From: Scylla paramamosain
Lineage: Eukaryota > Arthropoda > Malacostraca > Decapoda > Portunidae
Reading direction: 5' to 3'
DNA: 64,000 nucleotides
Assembly: GCF_035594125.1 (NCBI RefSeq)
Contig: NC_087192.1
Span: forward strand, 10,431,001-10,495,000
Below, one piece after another: positions 1 through 10,896 of this stretch. Position 1 is the stretch's first letter, and each line of letters opens with the position of its first letter. The notes below the pieces were generated by a model that saw only the letters and a list, made by a program, of their open reading frames with translations, was not told the DNA's origin and did no database searches. Position numbers and translations under genes: made by a program.

Positions 1-292
1 ACTCAGTAACTGATTCACTAAATGACAGACTGACTCACTGAATGACTCACTGACTTACTCGCTGACTGACTCACTGAATGACTAACTGACTGACTAAATG
101 ACTGATTCACCGACTCACTGACTGACTGACTGACCACTCACTGACTGATTGATTAACTGACTGACTCACTGACTGACTGATTCACTGACTCACTAACTGA
201 CTTACTGACTCACTGATTCACTGACTCACTGACTGATTCACTGTCTGCCTGACTCACTCACTGGCTCATTGATTGCCTCACTGACAGATTGA
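1..292. repeat. Degenerate ACTG/ACTC tandem array
   Basis: The block is built almost entirely from the words actg, actc, gact and tgat, such as repeated gactcactgact. Unit length is mostly 4 bases with 8-12 base higher-order phrases. It runs off the left edge, so its true length is unknown, and no coding potential is seen. Confidence 0.85.
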
Positions 293-339
293 GATTTGGT
301 CGTGATGTTGGTGGTGTGACGTGAGGGAGGTTAGGTCAG

Positions 340-882
340 ATTAGGTAAGGTGACTCAAACTCACCTAACATTACTCTACCTAACCTAACCTAACCTCACC
401 TGACCTAATCTGACGTCACCTCACGTAATCTCACCTGAGCTAATGTAACCTAACCTCACCCACCTAACCTAATCTCACTTCACCTAACCTCACCTCACCT
501 CACCAAACTTTATCTCACCTCACGTAACTTCACTTAATTTAACCTTACATCACCTCACGTAAACTCACCTCAACTAACCTAACCTTACCTAATCTAACCG
601 TACCTAACCTAATCTCACTTCACCTAAACTAACCTAACGCCATTTCATCGAACCTAACCTAACCTCATTCCACCTAACCTCACCTCAACTAACCTCAACT
701 AATTTAACTGCACTTCATCTCATCTCACCTTACGTAACATCAATTAACCTAACCTCATTTCACCTAAACTAACCGAACCCACCTAACTTCACCTAATTTA
801 ATATAACCTCACCTCACCTAACCTTACCCCAACTAATCTAACCTAACTTCACCCAATCCAACCTCACCACACCTTACGTAAC
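340..882. repeat. Interstitial telomere-like CCTAA/TTAGG array (degenerate)
   Basis: Runs of cctaacctaacct recur throughout, mixed with variants such as cctcacc, cctgacc and cctaatc. CCTAA is the complement of TTAGG, the telomere repeat of most arthropods. The heavy decay shows this is an old interstitial or subtelomeric block and not a live telomere. It borders the ACTG-like array on the left and trinucleotide arrays on the right. Confidence 0.75.
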
Positions 883-890
883 CTATCATT

Positions 891-891
<1 letters not shown>

Positions 892-947
<56 letters not shown>

Positions 948-985
948 ATCATCATCATCATCATCATCACCATCACCATCACCAT
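892..985. repeat. (TTG)n then (ATC)n microsatellite
   Basis: About 18 ttg units (892-947) pass directly into atc and cac/atc units (948-985). It is a simple compound trinucleotide array. Confidence 0.95.
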
Positions 986-1235
986 CATTCTCGTTTGCAT
1001 GATTCAGTCGCATTTAAAGTTGCATTGAAAAAGTGACTCTTTACATACGTAGTTAATTGTTTGATATAGACTCCAGTTCATACTGGTTCTTGCATTCTAT
1101 TTCCATTAAGATGCCTTCAAAAAACGAAGGGAACGAAAGTCATTTTCTTCAGGAAAAAAAAAAAAAAGAAAAAAAATATACCTCACATTTTTGGCTACAT
1201 TTCTTGAAGTGCGGCTGAGATAAACTGGCATCTAA

Positions 1236-1237
<2 letters not shown>

Positions 1238-1271
<34 letters not shown>

Positions 1272-1276
1272 TATGA

Positions 1277-1340
<64 letters not shown>

Positions 1341-1460
1341 CATCATTATTATTGTTATTATTATTATTGTTACTATTATCATTGGCACTATTATAACTAT
1401 TATTATTGTTATTAATGTTATTATTATTATATTTACTACTACTGCTACTACTAATTCTGC
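1238..1460. repeat. (CA)n plus (ATT)n microsatellite
   Basis: A (CA)n run at 1240-1268 is followed by about 20 uninterrupted att units (1275-1340). A degenerate att/gtt stretch continues to about 1455, and a few cta units close it. Confidence 0.9.
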
Positions 1461-1462
1461 AT

Positions 1463-1592
1463 CATTATTATCCCGTTTCTGTACGGGGTCGTTGTTTTTG
1501 ATGAGTCTCCTCCATATAACCCTGTCCTCTGCCACTTCAAGGTCCAAGTTCTTCTCCCTGCCTTCTGCCACAATACAGTCCTTCCATCTCAT
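1463..1592 (-). pseudogene. C-terminal scrap of a non-LTR reverse transcriptase ORF
   Basis: The minus strand reads MRWKDCIVAEGR, then LDLEVAEDRVIWRRLI. The pattern RW(K/R)D, then AxDRxxWRRL, is typical of the extreme C-terminus of endonuclease-reverse transcriptase ORFs of non-LTR retrotransposons. Only about 43 codons survive and they read straight into (AAT)n repeats, so this is a 5'-truncated tail. The clade cannot be assigned. A chance match is possible but unlikely given the spacing of the motif. Confidence 0.55.
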
Positions 1593-1596
1593 CCTA

Positions 1597-1597
<1 letters not shown>

Positions 1598-1633
<36 letters not shown>

Positions 1634-1644
1634 GTATTGTTATG

Positions 1645-1710
<66 letters not shown>
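1598..1710. repeat. (TAC)n and (ATT)n microsatellites
   Basis: About 11 tac units (1598-1632) are followed, after 10 bases, by about 21 att units (1643-1706). Confidence 0.95.
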
Positions 1711-1714
<4 letters not shown>

Positions 1715-1870
1715 TGTTTACTTATATGCCTTGAGTTACTCCATAACAAATGTAATTGCTTTTTTCAACATATAAGTTTGTGATCATAACACTTGTAACA
1801 CGTCAATGATATCTATATCATAAATTGTCTGTCCAGGAACTGAAGCTCGACAGATCGTAGCTATTGTACT

Positions 1871-1948
1871 GAGCTTTGTAAACAAGTATGTATGTAGCAT
1901 GATTATAATAGCAATACACTTTCCTTACTTACTTACTTATTTACTTAC

Positions 1949-1979
<31 letters not shown>

Positions 1980-2137
1980 ACAGCAGCAGCAAAAAGAGAG
2001 CTTTGTAAACAAGTATGTATATACCATGACTGTAATAGCAATAAACTTTCCCTACTTACTTACACACACATACACACACACACACACACACAGCAGCAAC
2101 AGCAGCAGCAGAAACAGCAGCAGCAGCAGCAGCAGCA

Positions 2138-2139
<2 letters not shown>
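1871..2139. repeat. 127-bp tandem duplication carrying its own microsatellites
   Basis: The sequence gagctttgtaaacaagtatg starts at 1871 and again at 1998. Both copies continue through gatcataatag-like sequence, a ttac run, a (CA)n run and a (CAG)n run. The two units differ by scattered substitutions and by the lengths of the embedded microsatellites. Confidence 0.85.

Positions 2140-2207
<68 letters not shown>
2140..2207. repeat. (GA)n microsatellite
   Basis: About 33 uninterrupted ga units directly follow the (CAG)n run of the second 127-bp unit. Confidence 0.97.
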
Positions 2208-2209
<2 letters not shown>

Positions 2210-3090
2210 TTTAAGTTCCAGCAGTACTCGCGTGTTCCTGGATGGCGGTTAAAGCACTACATAGGTATGCTGCACGTCGACTTTAGTGGCGCGGACCAAT
2301 GACGAACCCCATGAATATATACTGTAGCACTCCCCGGAATATATTGAAGGAGGGCGCACCAAATAACTACATGTCATTACAAAATATGCGGCAAAAGGGT
2401 GATATAATTGCCGCAGCCTCATGTCATTCCAAAATAATGAGAACTTTGTAAAACTCATATCGAGGCAATAAAATTATGAATGTGTCGTCATTCTTATCAC
2501 ATAAATTCAAATCCATGAGTACAGACACTGGAAGAAACTTGATTTGTATATCTATTTACTTTTTTTCTTTCTTTCTATTTTTATCCATAGTTCCCACCGT
2601 CCGACTACCAGTAAGAGGCAATGCCAATGGTGGTGTTCTCCAAGTCCAACCAACCTACGTATTGTTATGGTAATGATAACAAAGAATATGTACAAAAATA
2701 TAAAAGGTCTCCTGAGAAAATTTCTGCTACCAGACCTAATTAGCAAACACGGTAAGGTTTGCTCAGTTTAGAGTGAAGGCTATCGGAAGGCTATGTTTTC
2801 TGCCACAGTTACACATGTCTCCCTGTCAACATATCGAGTCGAAACATATCAACAATGCATTGTAGGGATGATAACAAAAACTGTCGGGAAGAATGGGAAA
2901 ACGGTTGTGCTTCTGGACGTGTTGGGAATATTTGGAGTCAAATGACCGTCGTGCTATAAACTATAAATGTAAACTGAATATAAACTATTGTACTTTATGA
3001 GACAAATTGTCAACTACAAAAAAAAAAAAAAAAACGTAGTACATATGCGATTGTTCTAGTAAACAGGCCAAAAGCCTGAGACAGTAGGGA
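2208..3090. other. Anonymous single-copy-looking stretch
   Basis: No convincing coding region, RNA gene or repeat is seen. Short open frames here have no recognisable domain. A short A-run occurs at 3019-3034. AAGATGGCGGC at 3091-3101, just to the right, resembles a YY1-type site, but that alone supports nothing. Confidence 0.4.
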
Positions 3091-3099
3091 AGATGGCGG

Positions 3100-3560
3100 C
3101 GATATAAGCAGTCTGGGGCAGTCAGGCAAGCAGGAAGGGAAGCGACCCGAAAGTTTGACCAGAAAACAGCTGCAGCAGGAGCAGGCTCTTGAGTAATGGC
3201 AGCAATACTAGCTGGCAGAATACACAAAAACCAACAGGAACAAGCAGGCGCAGAGTAGTATAAGCTGACCGGAGCCCAAGCTAACAAGGGCAGGCAGGCA
3301 GGAGACAAAGCTTGACCAAAAAGCCCAGAAGTCGTGCAGATGTGAAGAATGGCAGCTGCAAAATCCAAAAATCACATAAGCAGACAAGTACAGCAGCAAA
3401 GCAGTCAATATGGTAGCAGTACGGGAGCACAAACTGACAAGGACAGGAAGGCGGTTGTGAAGTCCAAAAGTCGCATAAGAAGCAGACTGGAATAGTAACA
3501 AAGTAGTCAGCGGGTAGAAGGATGGGAGCACAAGAGTAAGTTTTGGGACGGTTTCCAAGG
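3100..3560. repeat. Degenerate minisatellite, about 100-bp units
   Basis: Related phrases recur. The sequence aaatccaaaaatcacataag at 3361 returns as agtccaaaagtcgcataag at 3461, a period of about 100 bp. The phrase gggagcac..actgacaagg at 3423 has an earlier version at 3270-3290. Units are rich in ggcaggcagg and gcagcag. Divergence between units is high. Open frames on the minus strand, rich in Leu, Cys and Ala, are by-products of this repetition. Confidence 0.6.
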
Positions 3561-3841
3561 CAATCAAGAATGTGGGTAAGCGCTACACCAGTTGTTTAGG
3601 ACATACAGTTTAGCAGAGTTGGTTTGTCCATCGTGATTGTCCCTTAAAAAAAAAAAAAAATGCCAAAGATAATAAACATTAAAATTTCGAAGTGTAGAGA
3701 TTTTTCTATTTGAAATTGGCACTCAGGATGTTTTTTTTTTTTGTTCTTTTTGTTGTCCTTGGCCAGTACTCCTCTATCATAAAAAAAAAAAAAAAAACAG
3801 TAAGACATAATTAAATTTTACATCGTCAGAGAAGTTAATAA

Positions 3842-3843
3842 TT

Positions 3844-3940
<97 letters not shown>
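3842..3940. repeat. (TAA)n microsatellite
   Basis: More than 30 uninterrupted taa/aat units. Confidence 0.97.
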
Positions 3941-3941
<1 letters not shown>

Positions 3942-4167
3942 GAACAGCACGGATAAGTTTGGCAAGATACTGAAATTGACGTCTTACTGAGGTGGTGGAA
4001 GATTTACATATTAATGGTAATAACTTTGACTATAATGAGGATAGCAATACATACTAACAAAATAAAGCAGCGTTAACTAATTACTGTTGCAACAACAAAA
4101 TGAGTGAGGAATACTTATAAACGTGGTGATGTAAAATGGAGCACAGTCAAATCACACACACCTTGGA

Positions 4168-5244
<1,077 letters not shown>

Positions 5245-5659
5245 TTATCAAACAAACTAATAAAATATTATGAACATTTTTAGCCATCATCATCAAGAAG
5301 AGAGCAAGAAATATGGCAAAACGAGCTAAATACTATGCACACTATCTCGGGTCTGGGATGTATCATCACCTTGGGACGAATACTATTTTTTTTTTACCTT
5401 TATATGACCATATAAAGGTGGAGGCAATAGACACCTGCTGAAACGATAATTACTCCCAGTGAGGTCTAAAGCACTGTTCAGGGGCTGCTGTGAACTTATC
5501 ATTAAGCCCAGCTATAACCTCAGTGAACGTTTCCCTTTGTGTCTCACAACACAAAGGGGCGTTCACAGCCTGCCCTCTAAAGACAACTCTCTTCCTCCAC
5601 ACAAAACTACAAGGAACTAATAACACACACACCCTTCACTCAAAAATTTTAAAATCATT

Positions 5660-7432
5660 ATGGCGACTCCTACACCAGCCTCGGAGTCCCCATCTGGGGA
5701 GAAGACCATAAATGTCCCCAGGTCGGACTGCCTTTCTGTCGACGACCCTAAGTGTCTTGACATCTCCCTCAACTTTTTCTTCATTAACTTCTGCAACATT
5801 CGCGGTCTAAGATCTAATTTTCAATCTGTAGAACACCACCTCTCCTCTTCTAAACCTCATCTTCTTTTCCTCACTGAAAAGCTCACTGAAAAAACACAGG
5901 TGTCTCAGGCAACTGACAGTAGCCCATTTTCTGTTCCCTCCTACTTTCTCTATTCTCATTTTCGATCCAAAGCTGGATGCTGCGTTTATGTGCGCAATGA
6001 CTTAACCTGCTCTCGTGCCCACGCTCTTGAATCTTCCGAGTTTTCCACCATCTGGCTACGACTACAGAGTCACTCTCATACTAAATTTATCTGTGCTGTA
6101 TATCTCTCACCTAACTCCTCTGACTAAAAGAAATTCTTCGACTACTTAACTTCCAAAGTGGAGCACATTCTGACCCTCTTCCCTTTTGCAGAGATCTCTA
6201 TTCTTGGAGACTTCAGTGTTCACCACCAGCTTTGGCTTTCCTCTCCTTTCACTGACCATCCTGGTGAATGAGCCTACAACTTTGCTATCCTCCATGATCT
6301 AGAGCAATTGGTGCAACACCCTAATCGTATTCCTGACCGTCTTGGTGATACGCCCAACATTCTTGACCTTTTCCTGACCTCTAATCCTTCTGCTTATGCT
6401 GTCACCCTTTCTTCTCCGTTGGGCTCCTCCGATCACAATCTCATATCTTTATCTTGTCCTATCGCTCCAATCCCTCCTCAGGATCCCCCTAAGCGAAGGT
6501 GCCTCTGGCGTTTTGCCTCTGCTAGTTGGGGGGACCTGAGGAGGTATTTTTCTGATTTTCCTTGGAATGACTACTGCTTCTGTGTCAGAGACCCGTCTTT
6601 GTGTGCTGAGCGCATAACAGAGGTGATAGTGTCTGACATGGAGGCGTACATTCCTCACTCTTTTTCTCGTCCTAAACCTTCTAAACCTTGGTTTAACACA
6701 GCTTGTTCTCGTGCTATACATGATAGAGAGGTGGCCCACAAAAGGTACTTAAGCCTTCCATCACCAGAATCTCATGCACTTTATATTTCTGCCCGGAACC
6801 ATGCCAAGTCTGTTCTTCAACTAGCCAAAAACTCCTTCATTAACAGAAAATGTCAAAACCTTTCAAGATCTAACTTCCTTCGTGACTTCTGGCATCTAGC
6901 CAAAAATATCTCCAATAACTTTGCTTCTTCTTCTTTCCCTCCTCTATTTCAACCAGATGGCACCACTGCTATCACATCTATTTCTAGAGCTGAACTCTTC
7001 GCTCAAACCTTTGCTAAAAACTCTACCTTGGACGATTCTGGGTTTGTTCCTCCCTCTCCTCCACCCTCTGATTACTTCATGCCACCTATTAAAATTCTTT
7101 GCAATGATGTTTTCCATGTCCTCGCTGGCCTAAACTCTCGGAAGGCTTATGGACCTGATGGGATCCCTCCTATTGTTCTCCGAAACTGTGCCTCCGTGCT
7201 TGCACCTTGCCTAGTCAAACTCTTTCAGCTCTGTCTGTCAACATCTACCTTTCCTTCTTGCTGGAAGTTTGCCTACATTCAGCCTGTTCCTAAAAAGGGT
7301 GACCGTTCTAATCCCTCAAACTACTGTCCTATTGCTTTAATTTCCTGCCTGTCTAAAGTTTTTGAATCCATCCTCAACAGGAAGATTCTTAAATATCTAT
7401 CACTTCACAACCTTCTATCTGATCGCCAGTAG
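5660..7432 (+). pseudogene. J1 copy A endonuclease and partial reverse transcriptase ORF
   Basis: One frame is readable from 5660 to 7432, with stops near 6125 (a Tyr codon changed to TAA) and near 6269. An in-frame 15-bp duplication gives LTEKLTEKTQ where copy C has LTETQ. Visible features are the APE-type endonuclease start ([12 protein letters not shown]), LGDFSVHH, the intact SDHNLISLS motif, and the first reverse transcriptase blocks ([26 protein letters not shown]). The frame ends at a stop made by the internal deletion junction. It is not functional. The start is supported by the identical [10 protein letters not shown] start in copy C. Confidence 0.85.
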
Positions 7433-7960
7433 GTGTTCTGAGACGTCCCCGCCAGTTTTTTTTCATCCCCCCAGCTGCTAACTCAGTACAAGGGCCTTAT
7501 CCGTCCATGTATGGAGTATGCTTCACATGTCTGGGGGGGTTCCACTCATACTGCTCTTCTAGACAGGGTGGAATGAAAAGCTTTTCGTCTCATCAACTCC
7601 TCTCCTCTAACTGACTCTCTTCAGCCTCTCTCTCACCGCCGTAATGTTGCATATCTAGGTGTCTTCTACCGCTATTTTCATGCTAACTGCTCTTCTGATC
7701 TCGCTAACTGCATGCCTCCCCTCCTCCCGTAGCCTCGCTGCACAAGACTTTCTTCTTTCTCTCATCCCTATTCTGTCCACCTCTCTAACGCAAGAGTTGA
7801 CTAGTATTCTCAATCATTCATCCCTTTTTCTGGTAAACTCTGGAACTCCCTGCCTGCTTCTGTATTTCCGCCTTCCTATGACTTGAATTCCTTCAAGAGG
7901 GAGGTTTCAAGAAACTTATTCGTCAATTTTTGACCACTGCTTTGACCCTTTTATGGGACT
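7433..7960 (+). pseudogene. J1 copy A C-terminal region after the deletion
   Basis: Out-of-frame remains of the family's C-terminal half are visible: LIRPCMEYASHVWG-like, ESKAFRLINSSPLT-like and SRHL-like segments, followed by the 3' UTR. A TCA-to-TGA change and frameshifts break it. It aligns base for base with the corresponding part of copy C on the other strand. Confidence 0.75.
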
Positions 7961-8010
7961 GGCATTTCAGTGGGTATATTTTTTTATTGGATTTTTGTTG
8001 CCCTTGGCAA

Positions 8011-8747
8011 CAATTAACATACCCGTATATAAATCTTGGCACATATGAAAGAAACAACCATGTTTTGATACCAAATCTTAGCGAGATACTGATGAAGATT
8101 GTTGACATTTTGTCTCCCAACATCTTCCCTGAGCTGCCACTTTTCTGTTTACATTGTGCCTCCCAATGTCTTCCCTGTGTTTCACGCTCTGGTTTTTCTT
8201 TCCTGATATGTTCGTGCAATCAACCACAACACATGTATAGTCTGCAGTTTTACAACAGCATTGCAAACTTTTATCTCCCGCCTCGGGTTTGTTGAGTGTT
8301 TTGGAGAAATCAGCGTGTCTGATGTCGGTCAGTTCTTTCGTCTCCGTACGATTTCGGCAGTCAAAATATCCTGTCAGCACAAATAATACTTGTTTGACTC
8401 TTTTGGGGATTTGCGAGATAAAATATTATTCCCTGTAGAAACCAGTGGGAAATATTTTAAACTAAATATTTAGCAGGAGACTAGAAATAAATGTGAAAAC
8501 AATGAGAGCTTAGTTGCGAATATTTAGCTTATAATAACTGTTCTATAGAATGTGCATCACCAGATCCCGTGGATAGTGTAAGCATAAACACTTAGGATCA
8601 ATGTTTTGTAGCATTTAAGTACAGTGCATTAAGATGTATCACGAGAGACGGTTTTAGAATGTGCTTCTCCGGAGAATTGTGGGAGCGTTGACCAACCCTT
8701 ACATTAAAGCAGTCGGCGATCACAAGCAGCTCAGCCTATAGCGAACA
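8011..8747. other. Anonymous stretch between J1 copies A and B
   Basis: No domain is recognised. A weak local duplication is present: ctcccaacatcttccctg near 8111 and ctcccaatgtcttccctg near 8161. The rest is AT-rich and lacks coding signs. Confidence 0.4.
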
Positions 8748-9051
8748 CCCTGATTACTCCCAGTGAGGTCTAAAGCACTGGACCAGGGAAAGCTGCGAAC
8801 TTATCATTAACCCAGCTGTGACCTCCCTGAACGTTTCTCTGTGTTTCACAACACAAGGGGGCAATCACAGCCTGCCGTGTAAAGACGACCCTCTTCTTTC
8901 ACACAAAACTACATGCACCTAATTACACACACAACCTTCACTCAAAATTCAAAATCGGTATGGCGACTCTTATACCAGCCTCGGAGTCCTCATCCGGGGA
9001 GGGGACAAAAATTTCCTTAGGTCGAACTGCGGTTCTGGTACCGACCATAAG
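8748..9051 (+). mobile_element. J1 copy B, 5' part (leader and ORF start)
   Basis: It aligns with the copy A leader from gattactcccagtgaggtc through the ORF start ATGGCGACTC, up to the sequence corresponding to gacgaccctaag. It is cut at 9051, exactly where the DNA-transposon end ggggagttttc begins. The remainder of the same copy resumes at 15390. Confidence 0.85.
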
Positions 9052-10086
9052 GGGGAGTTTTCAGAACTAGTGATTGTCACCAGGTGACAGCACAGACACA
9101 AACTCTTCTCTCACATACAAGCAATATCAGATGTTATTACAGTGTTATTCTATTTACATGAAGATGCAATGGGCTTATATAATATATTTTTCTACGTAAT
9201 CCCTTCTAAGTAGTAACACAAGTAAAATCAAACTCTTTTCATGAACAAATGTATATAAGTTGATTTTCTTGTGAATCAGCATTTAGCTTTATTTGGTCAT
9301 CTTAAGATTTCCAAATGAATACACTCTTGATTGGAAACGTCTTAATCTAGACGACAGTAAACATAAAGGCAACATGTCTGTGACAGTCAAAAGTCCAAAT
9401 TACATAGTTTATGGAAACGGCAATTTTAATAAAAAAAAATTGGCAACTCGAGTGTTCTGGCGATAGTAATGCTGTATCTCTAACCAAAACAAACACCTGA
9501 CACGGCCGCGCTGGTTGAACTTAAGATGTTGTTGGACAAGAAGCTGAATGTTGGTGCGGTGCCCATCTCCACTACGCCCTAAGCAATGGATTACGGTAGC
9601 TGGACACTACAGCAGCAGCAGGATCGCCTGAGAGATGTTTGTTTTGGTTCTCGATTACTTTGCCTTGTCGCTCGCTTCGTGAGAGGGATGCTAAAATACC
9701 CACACAAAAAATAGCCATATATCACGATGATACTGTGTAGGTTGTGTCATACTATATAGTAGTGTAATTTTTTTTTATTATTTTCATTGTCCAAACCAAT
9801 AGTTTTTATACTTGTAATATGCTTTATTTAAGATAATGCTAGCAGCTTACTCAATAATCACAAAAAAAAAAATAAATAAAACAAATAAATAATTTGACCA
9901 CATTCTCTCAATATTATCCATACAGGATACTGAAAAGTCGATACATCATTTCAATAGTATCATGATGATCAATGTTCTATGCATCTTTACACACCTGGGA
10001 TTTACAACAACAATATTTTAGCTCTCTTTCCTACAGTCATATGAACATCAACGACATCTAGCGGTTTAGTTCCGAAAACTCTCCAT
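9052..10086 (+). mobile_element. TIR DNA transposon, copy 1 (non-autonomous, ~1.03 kb)
   Basis: It starts GGGGAGTTTTCAGAACTA and ends TAGTTCCGAAAACTCTCC, so terminal inverted repeats are about 18 bp with mismatches. It is closely similar to copy 2 (14312-15387) in both outer parts, but a central segment around 9510-9620 is unrelated to the matching segment of copy 2. A TA lies on each side (ccaTA on the left, catTA on the right) if the end is written ATGGGG. No transposase frame exists, so it depends on machinery elsewhere. Superfamily cannot be named from the sequence. Confidence 0.8.
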
Positions 10087-10732
10087 TACGATGATTGCCT
10101 GGCCAAAGAAGCGTGTTTGAAAGGTGTAGTGGGTGCAGGTAGGGAGGTGGGGGAGTGCAGGGCAGGAGGAGGCCTGGAGAGGGCTGGGGAGGGAGTGGCG
10201 GGGCAATGGTCGGTCTGCTGTTAACACTGCTGGCGGGGATGGCATGACAAGCCATTCAGAGACTCATTAAGTGGTTGTTAGTCTGGCAAGCAGTGTGGTC
10301 GGAGGATCGTTACGGCCTCTAATTAACCCTCTCACTGCGGTATGCAATAAGTCGCGTTATGCAATAAGTAACAGCACTTAAAGCAATATATATATAGAAT
10401 CTTTCCTGTCCTAGTTCAGATTGCGGCCAGGGGAAGTTCCATGACACTGAAAACCAAATGCTGCCCTCCCTACTATTAATACCATTTAAATAAAAGTTTT
10501 GCTTACTAAAATTATGAGATTAGAGAACAAAACATTGCGCAACCTGATTGCACATTACACCACCATGTATTACTGCACAGCAACGGTTATTCTCTGAGAC
10601 CCAATGTACCTCCTGGAAAGTGCAAATGTACCACTGAGAGCCCTTGCCTTGGTGAAAACATGGTACTTTATTCTATATACAGAACTGTGATGTAACGAAA
10701 ACGACACTGAAATACTTCGAAACACTCACTCC

Positions 10733-10766
<34 letters not shown>

Positions 10767-10833
10767 TGTGTGAAAGTCTAATATAATACTGGTAAGAAAT
10801 TGAAGTAATACGTAATAAGAGAAACAGGTTGCC
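10087..10833. other. Anonymous stretch inside the 6.3-kb block
   Basis: A G-rich patch lies at 10118-10200 and a (CT)n run at 10736-10764. No coding region is recognised. It lies downstream (3' side) of the minus-strand 524-codon ORF, so it may include its 3' untranslated region, but no polyadenylation site can be assigned. Confidence 0.35.
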
Positions 10834-10896
10834 ATGGCTCATTGTAAAAAAAAAGAGTCATACAGTGCCATGGCAGACGTGAGAGGAAAGGAAGTC

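Larger units (their letters stand above)
5418..8010 (+). mobile_element. J1 non-LTR retrotransposon, copy A (internally deleted)
   Basis: It starts in the family's 5' leader (ggaggcaatagacacctgctg) and runs through a leader of about 240 bp to the ORF start [10 protein letters not shown] at 5660. The endonuclease half follows, then the N-terminal half of the reverse transcriptase. At 7431 the sequence jumps from LLSDRQ directly to the C-terminal region (gttctgagacgtc), removing about 0.7 kb including the catalytic YADD core compared with copy C in this window. The 3' UTR ends near 8010 at gttgcccttggc and lacks the last stretch seen in other copies. The family looks like the Jockey/CR1 group by domain order and motifs; exact clade is inferred. 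Confidence 0.85.

Noticed and set aside
1..292. Regular short repeats considered as a CRISPR-like array
   Set aside because: Units are 4-8 bp without distinct spacers, and the DNA is eukaryotic.
3091..3101. AAGATGGCGGC as a YY1-controlled promoter
   Set aside because: A single short motif with no transcript evidence.
2985..3567. Leu/Cys/Ala-rich minus-strand ORFs as a membrane protein
   Set aside because: They lie over a degenerate 100-bp minisatellite and the two frames encode similar shifted phrases, as repeats do.
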